DNA of 64,000 nucleotides from CAWCTD01 sp963798455 (GCA_963798455.1 CAWCTD010000004.1:1485788-1549787), one strand, 5' to 3'. Shown: positions 26,198 through 34,656, numbered from the stretch's first letter. Notes: generated from the sequence alone by a model not told the origin. Made by a program: numbers and translations.

Positions 26198-27405
26198 GGC
26201 GACTCCGAGGGGGGGCGGAAGGACCGCGCCCATTCCGTCATGATGAGCCCGAATAGCAGCCAACCCGGTTTGCGGTGCTCCCAGGAGAGCGTCGTGATTC
26301 CCACGGCCCACATCGCCAGCGTGACGGACCAGAGGGCGCGCTCGACCGGTGGCATGAACCACACGAACGCGGCCAGTGCCGCCAGCAGCATCACAAACAG
26401 TCCCAGGCCGGCAATGCCGGATTCGACTAGAACGGAGAGATAGGTATTGTGCGCGACGTAGCGGTGGCCCGCGATGGCCGGGATACCGAGCCGTGGACGC
26501 ACAGCCTCGGGAAAAGCGCCGGCGCCGACTCCGAGCACGGGGTGGTGCTGGAAGACGTTCAGCCCGGCCTTCCAGATTCTCGTACGGTTGTGAAGCGTGC
26601 CCTGGGTTGCCTCGGCTGGCAGGGTCGCCAGACGCTGGCGGGAAGCCGGCGGCGCCAAGTAGAGGGCGCCCGCGACCAACAGAAGGAAGAGCCCGGTGCT
26701 CCACACCTTTTGCGGCAGGTCCGACCCCCGCCAGGTCCACGCGGCGAAACCGAAGCCTCCGAGGCTCACCACCAGCGCGGTGCGCGAGGCCGAGAGCAGA
26801 ATCGCCGCAATCGCCAGCAGCACGGCCGTCCTATACAGCCAGCGGGCGGCGCCACGGTCCCGGAGCCCCAGGTACAACGCGAGGGGGATCGAAAGGGCAA
26901 CGGTCAGCCCTAGGTCGTTGGGATCGAAGCCCGAAGCGGCGTAGCGCCGATAGTAGGTTTGGAGCCCCTGTGCATAACGGACGAGCGTCAGCGTAGAGGC
27001 GACCGCAGCCCCTGCCACGTAGGCTCGCATCAGATCCTCTTGCTGTCCGGCAGTCCGGCAGGATTCCCAAACCAGCCAGAGCATCAGGAATAGCTGCGTG
27101 AAAGTGAGCACGCGCGCCGCTGTTTCCCCAGGAGCGATGCTCCACAGGTAGGTTAGGGCCGTCCAGGCAGTGAAACCGCCTGCCAGAAGCAGCACCAGGT
27201 TTGGCGAACGAAACGGCCTCCGCCTAACCGCGGCAAGGGCGACAGCCAGGAAAGCCATTGCGCCGAGCAGCCGCGCCAGGGTGCCCACGCCCGCGAGCAG
27301 GATGCTCTTCTCCCAAGGGATGGTGAAAACGAACGCGCACACCAGGGCCCATGCCACGCCACGGTTTGCGATTGGGGTGCTTCGCGCCATTTCAGGCGGC
27401 GTCAC
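26194..27405 (-). CDS. O-antigen ligase/polymerase family membrane protein
   Basis: 403 residues with about ten membrane helices and the Wzy_C/WaaL-type periplasmic loop: TRIWKAGLNVFQHHPVLGVG, GAGAF, then HNTYLSVLVESGIAGLGLF. These proteins ligate or polymerise undecaprenyl-linked glycans at the outer face of the inner membrane. It cannot be told whether this one is a ligase (WaaL) or polymerase (Wzy). The ATG (27405) overlaps the DUF1684 stop by 4 bp, and its own stop overlaps the next GT start. A Wzx flippase is not visible in the window, so the operon may not be complete here or may use one encoded elsewhere. Confidence 0.92.
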   Translation of the reverse strand: MTPPEMARSTPIANRGVAWALVCAFVFTIPWEKSILLAGVGTLARLLGAMAFLAVALAAVRRRPFRSPNLVLLLAGGFTAWTALTYLWSIAPGETAARVLTFTQLFLMLWLVWESCRTAGQQEDLMRAYVAGAAVASTLTLVRYAQGLQTYYRRYAASGFDPNDLGLTVALSIPLALYLGLRDRGAARWLYRTAVLLAIAAILLSASRTALVVSLGGFGFAAWTWRGSDLPQKVWSTGLFLLLVAGALYLAPPASRQRLATLPAEATQGTLHNRTRIWKAGLNVFQHHPVLGVGAGAFPEAVRPRLGIPAIAGHRYVAHNTYLSVLVESGIAGLGLFVMLLAALAAFVWFMPPVERALWSVTLAMWAVGITTLSWEHRKPGWLLFGLIMTEWARSFRPPSESP

Positions 27406-28295
27406 TTGCCGCTCTGGGAATGATGGTAGACCAACTCGCCGGCAGGAATGCGGACGGCCAGCCGGTTCTGCGGCGGGGGAAGGGGACAGGTGGCGTAAGG
27501 CGTGAAAGCGCAGGGAGGATTGTAGGCCTTGTTGAAATCCAGGATCACTTGACCCTCACGCGGGGGATCCGCGTAGAGGAAGCGGCCCGACGGATCGGTT
27601 TCCTGGCCGGCGGTGAGGTCCTTGAAGATGAAGAAGAGCTGGCCGTCCTCCAAGACCGGTTCGAGACGATACTCCTTGCCGGCGATCTGGAACGAGGCAT
27701 AGCCGGGGCAGGGCTGCCGCTCGGTGTCGCCGATGATACTGAGCACGTCAATCTGCTTAATGGGGGTGTACGGCGCCCACTTGGCCCGGATACGCCAGGC
27801 TTCATCCACAGGGAACCAATCGAGGCCGGTGAAACCGCTCCGGAAGCTGCTCTTGGTGTCCCGCAGCCGAATGCCGAGACGCTTGCCGCGCTGGATGACG
27901 AACATTGATAGACGACCGACGGCAATGACGTCCGCCGGGCCGGGTGTATCGGATCGCATTGCGAGAGACTGGATCGGCTTACCGCCCGAGGTCACCGCGA
28001 CACCCGCCTCGGTGGTGAAGGTCGTCTTCCCGGCGCGAAGAACAAAGCTCCCCACGCGCGCTGGCGCCGAGCCCTGAGGAAGGACGACCTGGTTGGAACC
28101 GTCCGTCCCGACCCGATTCACGCCCTCCTTGAGCCAGTACAGGCCCGCGACCGTGAGCCATCCATCGTCCTTCTCGAGGTTCGCCTCGCGGGTCTGGCGC
28201 CATTTCTCGATCTCGGCCTTGTAGGGGGCCTGCGCACTTAGCAGAGCCGCGACCGTCAGGGAGCCGATCACCAGGCTGGCTGCGCGGCGCGACAT
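27402..28295 (-). CDS. DUF1684 secreted protein
   Basis: 297 residues. A signal peptide (LVIGSLTVAALLSAQA) is followed by the family signature: EIEKWRQTREANLEKDDGWL, WLKEGVNRVGTD, GRLSMFVIQRGKRLGIRLRD, DTERQPCPGYASFQI and the C-terminal block LDFNKAYNPPCAFTPYATCP with PPPQNRLAVRIPAGE. The function of the family is not established. ATG 28295 shares one base with the recA stop (TAATG), and the stop overlaps the O-antigen ligase start. It is thus fixed between recA copy 2 and the polysaccharide genes. Confidence 0.88.
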   Translation of the reverse strand: MSRRAASLVIGSLTVAALLSAQAPYKAEIEKWRQTREANLEKDDGWLTVAGLYWLKEGVNRVGTDGSNQVVLPQGSAPARVGSFVLRAGKTTFTTEAGVAVTSGGKPIQSLAMRSDTPGPADVIAVGRLSMFVIQRGKRLGIRLRDTKSSFRSGFTGLDWFPVDEAWRIRAKWAPYTPIKQIDVLSIIGDTERQPCPGYASFQIAGKEYRLEPVLEDGQLFFIFKDLTAGQETDPSGRFLYADPPREGQVILDFNKAYNPPCAFTPYATCPLPPPQNRLAVRIPAGELVYHHSQSGK

Positions 28296-29338
28296 TATCG
28301 GCTTCGAGTGGCAGCCGCGGGGTTCTCCCGAATCAGACCCAGCAGCTTGCGCAGCTCCGTATCGAGCTTCTGCCGCGTGTCGGGATTGTCCTTGAGGAAC
28401 TGACGGGCGTTCTCGCGGCCCTGGCCTATGCGCTCGCCTTTGTAGCTGAACCAGGATCCGCTTTTCTCGAGCACGTTCTGCGCGACGCCCAGGTCAAGCA
28501 GGTCTCCCTCGCGCGAGATGCCCTCCCCGTAAATGATGTCGAACTCCGCCTCGCGGAAAGGCGGGGCCAGCTTGTTCTTGACGACCTTGACCCTAGTGCG
28601 GTTGCCGACGATCGCATCGCCGTCCTTGATGGCGGCAATACGGCGTATGTCGGCGCGGACGGTGGCGTAGAACTTGAGAGCGCGGCCCCCGGTGGTCGTC
28701 TCGGGGTTCCCGAACATGATGCCGATCTTCTCGCGGATCTGATTGATGAACATCAGACAGGTGTTCGACTTGGAAACCACACCCGTCAGCTTCCGCAGCG
28801 CCTGGGACATGAGGCGCGCCTGCACGCCCATGTGGGCGTCGCCCATCTCCCCGTCGAGTTCCGATTTCGGCACCAGCGCGGCCACCGAATCGATCACCAG
28901 CACGTCGATGGCGTTGGACGAGATCAGGGCGCTGGTGATCTCGAGGGCCTGCTCGGCGTAGTCAGGCTGCGACACCAGCAGGTTGTCCACGTCCACCCCG
29001 AGCTTTCGCGCGTAGATCGGGTCCAGGGCGTGCTCGACGTCAATGAAGGCAGCCATGCCACCGCCCTTCTGCGCTTCGGCGATCACTTGCAGCGCCACGG
29101 TGGTCTTGCCCGAGGATTCCGGTCCGAACACTTCCGACATCCTGCCTCGCGGGAATCCGCCAACGCCCAGAGCGGCGTCAAGGGAGATCGAGCCGCTCGA
29201 AATGGCGGCGACCTGCACGATAGCTTCCTTGGAGCCAAGCCGCAGCACGGAGCCTTTGCCGAACTGCTTTTCGATCTGGCTCAGGGTTAACCCGAGCATG
29301 CGTGACCGCTCTTTTTCATCCATGGTGTTGTGCGACAC
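28295..29338 (-). CDS. recA: RecA recombinase, copy 2
   Basis: 347 residues with all catalytic parts: Walker A GPESSGKTT (72-80), Glu102 in FIDVEHALDP, VIDSVAALVPKSELDGEMGD, FGNPETTTGGRALKFY and LDTELRKLL. Alignment by eye with copy 1 shows the two diverge throughout (roughly 70% identity), so this is an old paralogue rather than a fresh repeat. The catalytic block has Val101 where copy 1 and most RecAs have Ala. It is the first gene of the polysaccharide operon: its TAA shares a base with the DUF1684 ATG. The REP-like hairpin at 29339-29363 sits just upstream. Confidence 0.96.
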   Translation of the reverse strand: MSHNTMDEKERSRMLGLTLSQIEKQFGKGSVLRLGSKEAIVQVAAISSGSISLDAALGVGGFPRGRMSEVFGPESSGKTTVALQVIAEAQKGGGMAAFIDVEHALDPIYARKLGVDVDNLLVSQPDYAEQALEITSALISSNAIDVLVIDSVAALVPKSELDGEMGDAHMGVQARLMSQALRKLTGVVSKSNTCLMFINQIREKIGIMFGNPETTTGGRALKFYATVRADIRRIAAIKDGDAIVGNRTRVKVVKNKLAPPFREAEFDIIYGEGISREGDLLDLGVAQNVLEKSGSWFSYKGERIGQGRENARQFLKDNPDTRQKLDTELRKLLGLIRENPAAATRSR

Positions 29339-29363
29339 AGGGGCCGGACATGCGCGCCCCTAC
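29339..29363. repeat. REP-like palindrome upstream of recA copy 2
   Basis: AGGGGC...GCGCCCCT-type hairpin ending CCCCTAC, matching the edge of the element at 4541-4563. It sits between the start of recA copy 2 and the end of the VWA gene, which lies 78 bp upstream on the same strand, so it may separate the two transcripts. Confidence 0.35.
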
Positions 29364-29416
29364 ACCGTTGTAACATGCCGCTGTGCGTCTCGGGAGCCGA
29401 TCCAGCCTGCCGGCTA

Positions 29417-30364
29417 TTACGGTGTCTGTCCGATAGTGCCTGAGGCGACCGCGTAGTAGCCCCGTCTGGTGCGAACGACGAGGTTCGTCCGATCCTTCAC
29501 CTCGATGTCAACGCGCTGATAGGAGCCATCCGTCTTGAGCGGCTCGGGCCTGTATAGGATGCTGTACTGGTGCCGGAGTTCGTTGGCGATGTTTTCAAAG
29601 GACTGCGAGAGATCCTCCGCCTTGAATGGGAAGAAAGGCATGCCGCCCGTCTCGGACGCGAAGTACTTCAGCACTTTGTCGCCTTCGGTCTCGGCGCGGG
29701 TCATGTTGGTCGAGATGGTGTAGATCACCACGTCGGCTTTCTGGGCCATCTCCAGGGCTTGGTCGCGGCTGTAGCGGCTTTGGTTGTCCTCCCCGTCGCT
29801 CAACACCACCATGGCGCGGCGGAACTTATAGCGAGGCTGGTCCTGCATCAGCTTGTCCCGGCTGGCGTAAAAAATGGCGTCGTAGAGCGAGGTTCCTCCG
29901 CCTGCCCTTAGCTGACGGATCACGCGCGTGAGTTGCTCGATATCGTTGCTCAGGTCCGCCTGAAGCTCCGGCGCCGTGTCGAAGCTGATGACCGTCGCCT
30001 TGTCTTGCGCCGGCCGCATCACGCTGTTGATGAACTCGATGGCCGACTCCTGGATGAACCTGAGCCGATCGCGAATGCTGTTACTGCTATCCACGAGAAT
30101 CGCCAAACGCAGCGGGAGGTCGCTCTCCGCCGAGAATTGGAGTATCTTCTGGGGGTTCTTCCCCTCCCGCACGGAGAAATCCTTCTGGGTGAGGTCGGTG
30201 ACGAACCGGCCTCTCTTGTCGGTCACGGTGAACAGCAGGTTCACATTGGTGACCTCCAGTACGATCTTCGTGCGCGATTCGTCATCGGACGGCTTGGCCG
30301 GCGCCTGCGCGCGGCCGAGACCGATCGAGCCGGCTAGAAGCAGGCACACTACCAATGGTTTCAT
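29417..30364 (-). CDS. VWFA-related acidobacterial secreted protein
   Basis: 315 residues from ATG 30364 (MKPLVVCLLLAGSIGLGRAQ, signal peptide). A short beta domain (IVLEVTNVNLLFTVTDKRG...FSVREGKNPQKI) precedes a von Willebrand factor A domain with an intact metal site: AILVDSSNSIRD (DxSxS, Asp92), GGGTSLYDAIFYA and VVLSDGEDNQ. This matches the family named VWFA-related Acidobacterial domain. VWA domains bind ligands through a metal ion. The role is unknown, but it is surface or periplasmic. It lies 16 bp after the RluD-like gene on the same strand, so they may share a transcript. Confidence 0.9.
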   Translation of the reverse strand: MKPLVVCLLLAGSIGLGRAQAPAKPSDDESRTKIVLEVTNVNLLFTVTDKRGRFVTDLTQKDFSVREGKNPQKILQFSAESDLPLRLAILVDSSNSIRDRLRFIQESAIEFINSVMRPAQDKATVISFDTAPELQADLSNDIEQLTRVIRQLRAGGGTSLYDAIFYASRDKLMQDQPRYKFRRAMVVLSDGEDNQSRYSRDQALEMAQKADVVIYTISTNMTRAETEGDKVLKYFASETGGMPFFPFKAEDLSQSFENIANELRHQYSILYRPEPLKTDGSYQRVDIEVKDRTNLVVRTRRGYYAVASGTIGQTP

Positions 30365-30380
30365 GGCGCCTCTGACTCGA

Positions 30381-31292
30381 TTATAGGAGTCCTTCCATCC
30401 AGCCCTCAAGCTCCGCGGGGAGCGGGGCTTCGATGGTGAGGGCTTCCCCGCTGGAGGGTTTCAGGAAGCGGACGCGTTGTGCATGCAGGAAGAAGCGGCC
30501 AAGAGGCTGGCGTCCTTCGACCTTCGCCGGGGCTCCGTACAACCGATCCCCGACGACGGGATGCCCGATCCCAGCCAGATGGACGCGGATCTGGTGAGTC
30601 CGCCCCGTGCCAATGCGCACTTCAAGCAAGGTGAAGCCGTGGAAGCGCCTGAGGACGCGGTACTCGGTAAGAGCCGCCCGTCCGCGCCCCAGCCGCGCCG
30701 TCATGCGAACCCGGCGGACGGGATCTCGCGTGATTGGCTTCTCGACCTTCCCACGGTCCTGTTTCACCGCGCCGTGGACCAGGGCTAGGTAGACCTTCTC
30801 CACCTTGCGGCGCGCGAACTGCTCAGCCAGGTGGCGATGGGCGGCATCGTGCCGCGCCACCAGGATCACTCCGCTGGTGTAACGGTCCAGACGATGAACG
30901 ATTCCGGGCCTCAGATCTCCACCGACCCCGGAGAGCGACTCGAAACGGGCTAGCAAGGCGTTGACCAGCGTGCCCGAGCGGCAGCCGGCGCCGGCGTGGA
31001 CCACCATCCCAGCGGGCTTGTTGACGGCCACCATGTCCTCGTCCTCGTACAAGATCTCAAGGGGGATCGGCTCCGGCTCGGCGTGCAGCGGCTTGAGTTG
31101 AGCGGGTTCTACCTCCACCGTCTGGCCGCCCCTCAGAAGGTACGAAGGCTTCTCCGGCCTGCCCGCCACCTGCACGCGCCCGCCTCGAATCCACTCTTGC
31201 AGCCGGGTCCGGCTGTAGGCAGGAAGCTGCTCCTGCAGGAAGCGGTCCAGCCGCTTGCCGGCATGTGCCGCTTGAACGTCGAGTTTCAACAC
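30381..31292 (-). CDS. RluA/RluD-family pseudouridine synthase
   Basis: 303 residues. N-terminal S4 RNA-binding domain (GKRLDRFLQEQLPAYSRTRL, about 12-60), then the synthase domain with AVNKPAGMVVHAG, the catalytic aspartate in HRLDRYTSGVILVAR (Asp136), EYRVLRRFHGFTLLEVRIGTGRTHQIRVHLA and GDRLYG. It converts uridine to pseudouridine in rRNA; RluD sites in 23S helix 69 are the likeliest target. The start is GTG 31292, one base after the stop of the small DUF5615 remnant, so the two are translated from one message. Confidence 0.93.
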   Translation of the reverse strand: MLKLDVQAAHAGKRLDRFLQEQLPAYSRTRLQEWIRGGRVQVAGRPEKPSYLLRGGQTVEVEPAQLKPLHAEPEPIPLEILYEDEDMVAVNKPAGMVVHAGAGCRSGTLVNALLARFESLSGVGGDLRPGIVHRLDRYTSGVILVARHDAAHRHLAEQFARRKVEKVYLALVHGAVKQDRGKVEKPITRDPVRRVRMTARLGRGRAALTEYRVLRRFHGFTLLEVRIGTGRTHQIRVHLAGIGHPVVGDRLYGAPAKVEGRQPLGRFFLHAQRVRFLKPSSGEALTIEAPLPAELEGWMEGLL

Positions 31293-31293
31293 G

Positions 31294-31488
31294 TCACTTC
31301 TCGACCGGGCCGCCAGCCCGTGACGTGCTCATCGTTGTGTCGCGCATGACCATGAGCAGACTTGGCCACTCCGAATCTCGGATGTGTTCCATCGCGTACT
31401 TTACCGCGACGTGAATCTTGCGGCGGTTCGGTTGACGCAGACGGTTCGCCGTCATGCGCGGGATGTTCTCGTCAACAAGGATCTTCAT
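31294..31488 (-). pseudogene. DUF5615 PIN-like toxin with internal deletion
   Basis: 64 residues: MKILVDENIPRMTANRLR joined straight to QPNRRKIHVAVKYAMEHI, then WPSLLMVMRDTTMS. The first part is the start of a DUF5615 nuclease. The second is the family's usual C-terminus, where it normally follows a VVRLRQPN strand. The whole middle, with the GHDV strand, the RG.A..G..D segment and the VTTDKDF-type active site, is missing. The frame is kept. It looks collapsed between two Arg-Leu-Arg codons, so the product should be inactive. The partner DUF433 gene is next to it. I infer this from memory of the family, not from an alignment. Confidence 0.6.
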
Positions 31489-31491
31489 CCG

Positions 31492-31725
31492 TCAGAGGCT
31501 GGCGACCTGAATCGGCGTGACCTGCTCCTCGGCCAAGTCGGCTGCGTAGTCCAGGCAGGACATGATGTCTTCGCGGGTGAGAGAGGGGTATTCGGCCAAC
31601 AGATCCTCCACGGCGTCTCCGTTCGCCAACATGCGGACGATCTGATGGACGGGAATCCGCGTGCCCTTCACGCACGCCTGGCCGTGGCAGATGTTCGGAT
31701 CGATGGAAATCCGCTCAAGCGGCAT
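31492..31725 (-). CDS. DUF433 antitoxin-like protein
   Basis: 77 residues from ATG 31725, with GGAGG 8 nt upstream; ATG 31740 is a weaker alternative. The DUF433 signature is complete: RISIDPNICHGQACVKGTRI, PVHQIVRMLANG, LLAEYPSLTREDIMSCLDYAAD. The fold contains a winged-helix-like DNA-binding unit. DUF433 genes usually sit just before DUF5615 genes as antitoxin/toxin pairs, and this order is kept here with 3 bp between the genes. With the toxin truncated, this antitoxin has no intact local partner. Confidence 0.88.
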   Translation of the reverse strand: MPLERISIDPNICHGQACVKGTRIPVHQIVRMLANGDAVEDLLAEYPSLTREDIMSCLDYAADLAEEQVTPIQVASL

Positions 31726-31812
31726 GTTCACGCCCTCCATGACCAGTTTACTCCATGGCGAGGTTGGCTCCTGCCGTGACACGAGTCTATGATGAATCAT
31801 CAGGAGGCCGTG

Positions 31813-33251
31813 ATGCAGGCATATCACAATTTCATCAATGGCGAGTTCGTAGCTTCCTCGAGCAGCGACCGGATCGGGGTGACCAACCCCGCCACGGGCC
31901 GGCTCATCTGCACCGTTCCTGAGAGCACCAGCTCTGACCTTGAAGCGGCACTGGCTGCAGCCGAGGCAGCGCAGCGAGGCTGGGCCAGGCGGCCCGCCAT
32001 CGAGCGCGCCAAGGTCCTGCGAGCCGTCGCCGCCAAGATCCGCGAGCACGTCGAACCGTTGGCCCGAATCATCACCGAGGAACAAGGCAAGACCCTCGCC
32101 CTGGCACGCGTGGAAGCGGCCTTCACGGCGGAGTACTTCGACTACATGGCCGAATGGGCGCGCCGCATCGAGGGCGAGATCCTGGAGAGCGACCGTCCGG
32201 GCGAGACCATCTTCCTGTTCCGCCAGCCGATCGGCGTCATTGGCGGCATTCTGCCCTGGAATTTCCCCTTCTTCCTGATTGCGCGCAAGGCCGCCCCCGC
32301 GCTGGTCACCGGCAATACCATCGTGATCAAGCCCAGCGAAGAGACTCCACACAACGCGGTCAAGTTCTGCGAGCTCGCTGGTGGAGGCGGACCTGCCGCC
32401 CGGGCTCATCAACGTGGTCCACGGCCGTGGTCCGTCGGTGGGCAAGGCCCTGGCTTCCTCCCCGCGCATCGGCATGGTCAGCTTCACCGGCAGCGTGGAG
32501 ACGGGCTCGGCGATGATGGCGGCCGCCGCGCCGAACATCACCAAGGTGAATCTCGAGCTCGGGCGGCAAGGCCCCGGCCATCGTCATGGCGGACGCCGAT
32601 GTCGACCTGGCTGTCCAGGCCGTGAAATCCTCGCGGGTGATCAACAGCGGCCAGGTCTGCAATTGCGCCGAGCGCGTCTACGTGCAGCGCAAGATCGCCG
32701 ACGAGTTCGTCGAGAAACTGGCTGCCGCGATGCAGAGCACGCGCTATGGTGACCCGCTGGCCGACGAATCGGTGGAGTATGGGCCGCTGATCAACGAGCG
32801 GGCTTCCGCAAGGTCGACGGCCTGGTGCAGCGCGCCGTCACGGCGGGCGCAACCGTGGTCACGGGCGGCAAGCGCGCCGATCGCCCGGCCGGCTACTACT
32901 ACGAGCCCACCGTACTCACGGGCGTCCAGCAGGACATGGAGATCATCCAACGCGAAATCTTCGGGCCGGTCGCGCCGGTGGTGACCTTCGAGGATCTGGA
33001 CGAGGCCATCGCCTTCGCCAACGATTCGGACTACGGGCTCACATCGTCGATCTACACCCGCGACCTGAACGTCGCGTTGACGAGCGTGCCAGGAGATCCG
33101 CTTCGGGGAGACCTACATCAACCGCGAGAACTTCGAGGCCATGCAGGGCTTCCACGCCGGCTGGCGCAAGAGCGGCATCGGCGGCGCCGACGGCAAGCAC
33201 GGCCTCTACGAGTTCATGCAAACCCACGTGGTTTACATGCAGCGGACGTAA
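31813..33251 (+). pseudogene. aldA: Lactaldehyde/glycolaldehyde dehydrogenase, four frameshifts
   Basis: Start ATG 31813 follows AGGAGG. Read across frames the protein matches AldA almost to the last residue: YFDYMAEWARRIEGEI, GGILPWNFPFFLIARKAAPA, VSFTGSVETGS, the catalytic block SRVINSGQVCNCAERVYVQ (Cys present), GPVAPVVTFEDLDEAIA, and the end TYINRENFEAMQGFHAGWRK...YEFMQTHVVYMQRT. Frame changes occur near 32,378 (a GCGC-to-GC loss fits), 32,564, 32,804 (a lost T) and 33,091. No premature change breaks the family sequence apart from these sites. The gene is therefore newly disrupted or wrongly sequenced. If intact it would oxidise lactaldehyde or glycolaldehyde with NAD. Confidence 0.88.
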
Positions 33252-33253
33252 TC

Positions 33254-33898
33254 CTACAAGGCCTTTGCCGTCTGGCTGGCGTCCGCCCGGCGTTGGACTT
33301 CTGCGCGCATCTTTGCAGCTTGTTCGGTAGAGAAGACCAGTGATCCCATGACCGCCTTGTGCAGTTCCTGGGCGCCCCATCTGCCGTGCATCAGGCCCGT
33401 GGGCGTGTGTCCCCGAAGACGAAGCAGCAAGTGGCCGATTTCGTGCGCGATCGCGTGCGCCAGGATGACCGGCGCCTTGACGTCAGGGGTGGCAATGCGC
33501 TCAACCGCGTCGTAAAACACGTAGAAGCGGACCCCGCCCTCCGGCGCTAGAACCGCGAGCCCCGTCGACTCTCCGTCGTCCAGCGCACCTCGAACCGCGG
33601 CGATGCGCAACACGAGCATCGTGTGATCCAGGACTTCGGGGCATTCTCCCGGGGAGGGAAGGCAGTTCAGCCACCGTAACTGGATACCCGCTTCCCGGAA
33701 GATGCGGACCACGTCGTTTCTGGCCTTGAGCAGCAACTCGGGAGCTACCTGGGCCGCGTCGTAGACAAGAACCGTCTGTTCCACTGTCATCTGGCTTGCC
33801 GCCGCCGGACAAGCCGTCACCGCAACGCAGAACAGGATTGCCGCCGCCAGCCGTCCCCGGCCGTTCGAGCACACGTGTTGCGTCAAGTTCCTTGGCAT
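33254..33898 (-). CDS. Secreted HExxH metalloprotease-like protein, 214 aa
   Basis: A signal peptide (LAAAILFCVAVTACPAAASQ) is followed by about 180 residues. Residues 148-170 read AHAIAHEIGHLLL...GHTPTGLM: HEIGH (His152, Glu153, His156) is a zincin zinc site, with a third histidine at 164 and a following Met170 that could be a Met-turn. The spacing to the third histidine is two residues longer than the classic metzincin motif, so the class is not certain. The N-terminal strand pattern (TVLVYDAAQVAPELLLKA) is shared by small secreted acidobacterial proteins. The substrate is unknown. Convergent with the aldA gene, 2 bp between stops. Confidence 0.7.
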   Translation of the reverse strand: MPRNLTQHVCSNGRGRLAAAILFCVAVTACPAAASQMTVEQTVLVYDAAQVAPELLLKARNDVVRIFREAGIQLRWLNCLPSPGECPEVLDHTMLVLRIAAVRGALDDGESTGLAVLAPEGGVRFYVFYDAVERIATPDVKAPVILAHAIAHEIGHLLLRLRGHTPTGLMHGRWGAQELHKAVMGSLVFSTEQAAKMRAEVQRRADASQTAKAL

Positions 33899-33988
33899 GG
33901 TTTCCCTCCTGGGCCGCTCCCCCCAGCCGCCTCAATTGCTCAGCCTGGGAAGCTCTTTTTCACCCTTCATTACCGGAAAAACACGCCA

Positions 33989-34017
33989 GGAACTTGCAGC
34001 CTGATTTCAGATCTTTT
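33989..34017 (+). promoter_or_regulatory. Candidate ECF-type promoter
   Basis: GGAACTT (33989-33995) is the consensus -35 of sigma-E/ECF promoters; 16 nt later comes TCTTTT (34012-34017), a plausible -10 (consensus TCTGA). It precedes the ECF sigma gene start (ATG 34054) by about 40 nt, so autoregulation is possible. The match is short. Confidence 0.35.
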
Positions 34018-34053
34018 TTCTGGTTTCGGTGCTAGAATCAGCCGGAGGGCGGC

Positions 34054-34656
34054 ATGCAGCCGCAACTGGAAGCCGATGTCACGGGCCTGCTCCAGGCCTG
34101 GAGGGGTGGGGACCAGAGTGCGCTGGAGAACCTCATCCCCTTGCTGGAGAGGGAGTTACACCGGATTGCCAAGCACTACATGACCGCCCAGCCGCCGGGC
34201 CATACTCTCCAGACCACAGCGCTGGTGAACGAAGCCTACCTGCGACTGGTCGACGCGCAGCAAGCTAACTGGCACGACCGCTCGCATTTCCTCGCGGTCT
34301 GCTCCCAGATAATGCGCCATGTCCTCGTGGACCATGAGCGCGCTCGCCAGGCCGCCAAGCGGGGCGGCGGCGCCCAGGTGGCGCCCCTGGAGGAGGCCTG
34401 GGTTGCCTCGCCCGAGCCGGACGCAGATGTTGTGGCTATCGATGAAGCGCTCAACACACTGTCAAAGGTTTACCCGCGCAAGGCGCGGGTCATCGAGCTG
34501 CGTTTTTTCGGCGGACTGAGCGTGGGGGAAACCGCGGCCGTGCTGGAGATCTCTCAGGACGCCGTAATGCGCGACTGGAGGCTGGCGCGGGCTTGGCTGG
34601 CACGCGAACTGAAGCAGAAGAAACCTGATGGACCTGGAGCAATCACGGAAGATTGA
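34054..34656 (+). CDS. ECF-type sigma factor
   Basis: 200 residues. Sigma region 2 (ALENLIPLLERELHRIAKHYM and LQTTALVNEAYLRL...FLAVCSQIMRHVLVDHER) and region 4 (KARVIELRFFGGLSVGETAAVLEISQDAVMRDWRLARAWL) are both clear. The long linker and HLL/TTALVNEAYLRL motif fit the Sig-70_X6 ECF subgroup that is abundant in Acidobacteria and Planctomycetes and pairs with Ser/Thr kinases. ATG 34054 has CGGAGGG upstream. Its end overlaps the kinase start by 29 bp, so they form an operon. A GGAACTT-type promoter precedes it. Confidence 0.92.
   Translation: MQPQLEADVTGLLQAWRGGDQSALENLIPLLERELHRIAKHYMTAQPPGHTLQTTALVNEAYLRLVDAQQANWHDRSHFLAVCSQIMRHVLVDHERARQAAKRGGGAQVAPLEEAWVASPEPDADVVAIDEALNTLSKVYPRKARVIELRFFGGLSVGETAAVLEISQDAVMRDWRLARAWLARELKQKKPDGPGAITED

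Noticed and set aside
23979..26740. Longer N-terminal extensions of the glycosyltransferase genes
   Set aside because: The open frames extend into neighbouring genes, but GTG/ATG codons overlapping the previous stop (26197, 25097, 23221) give the normal family starts.
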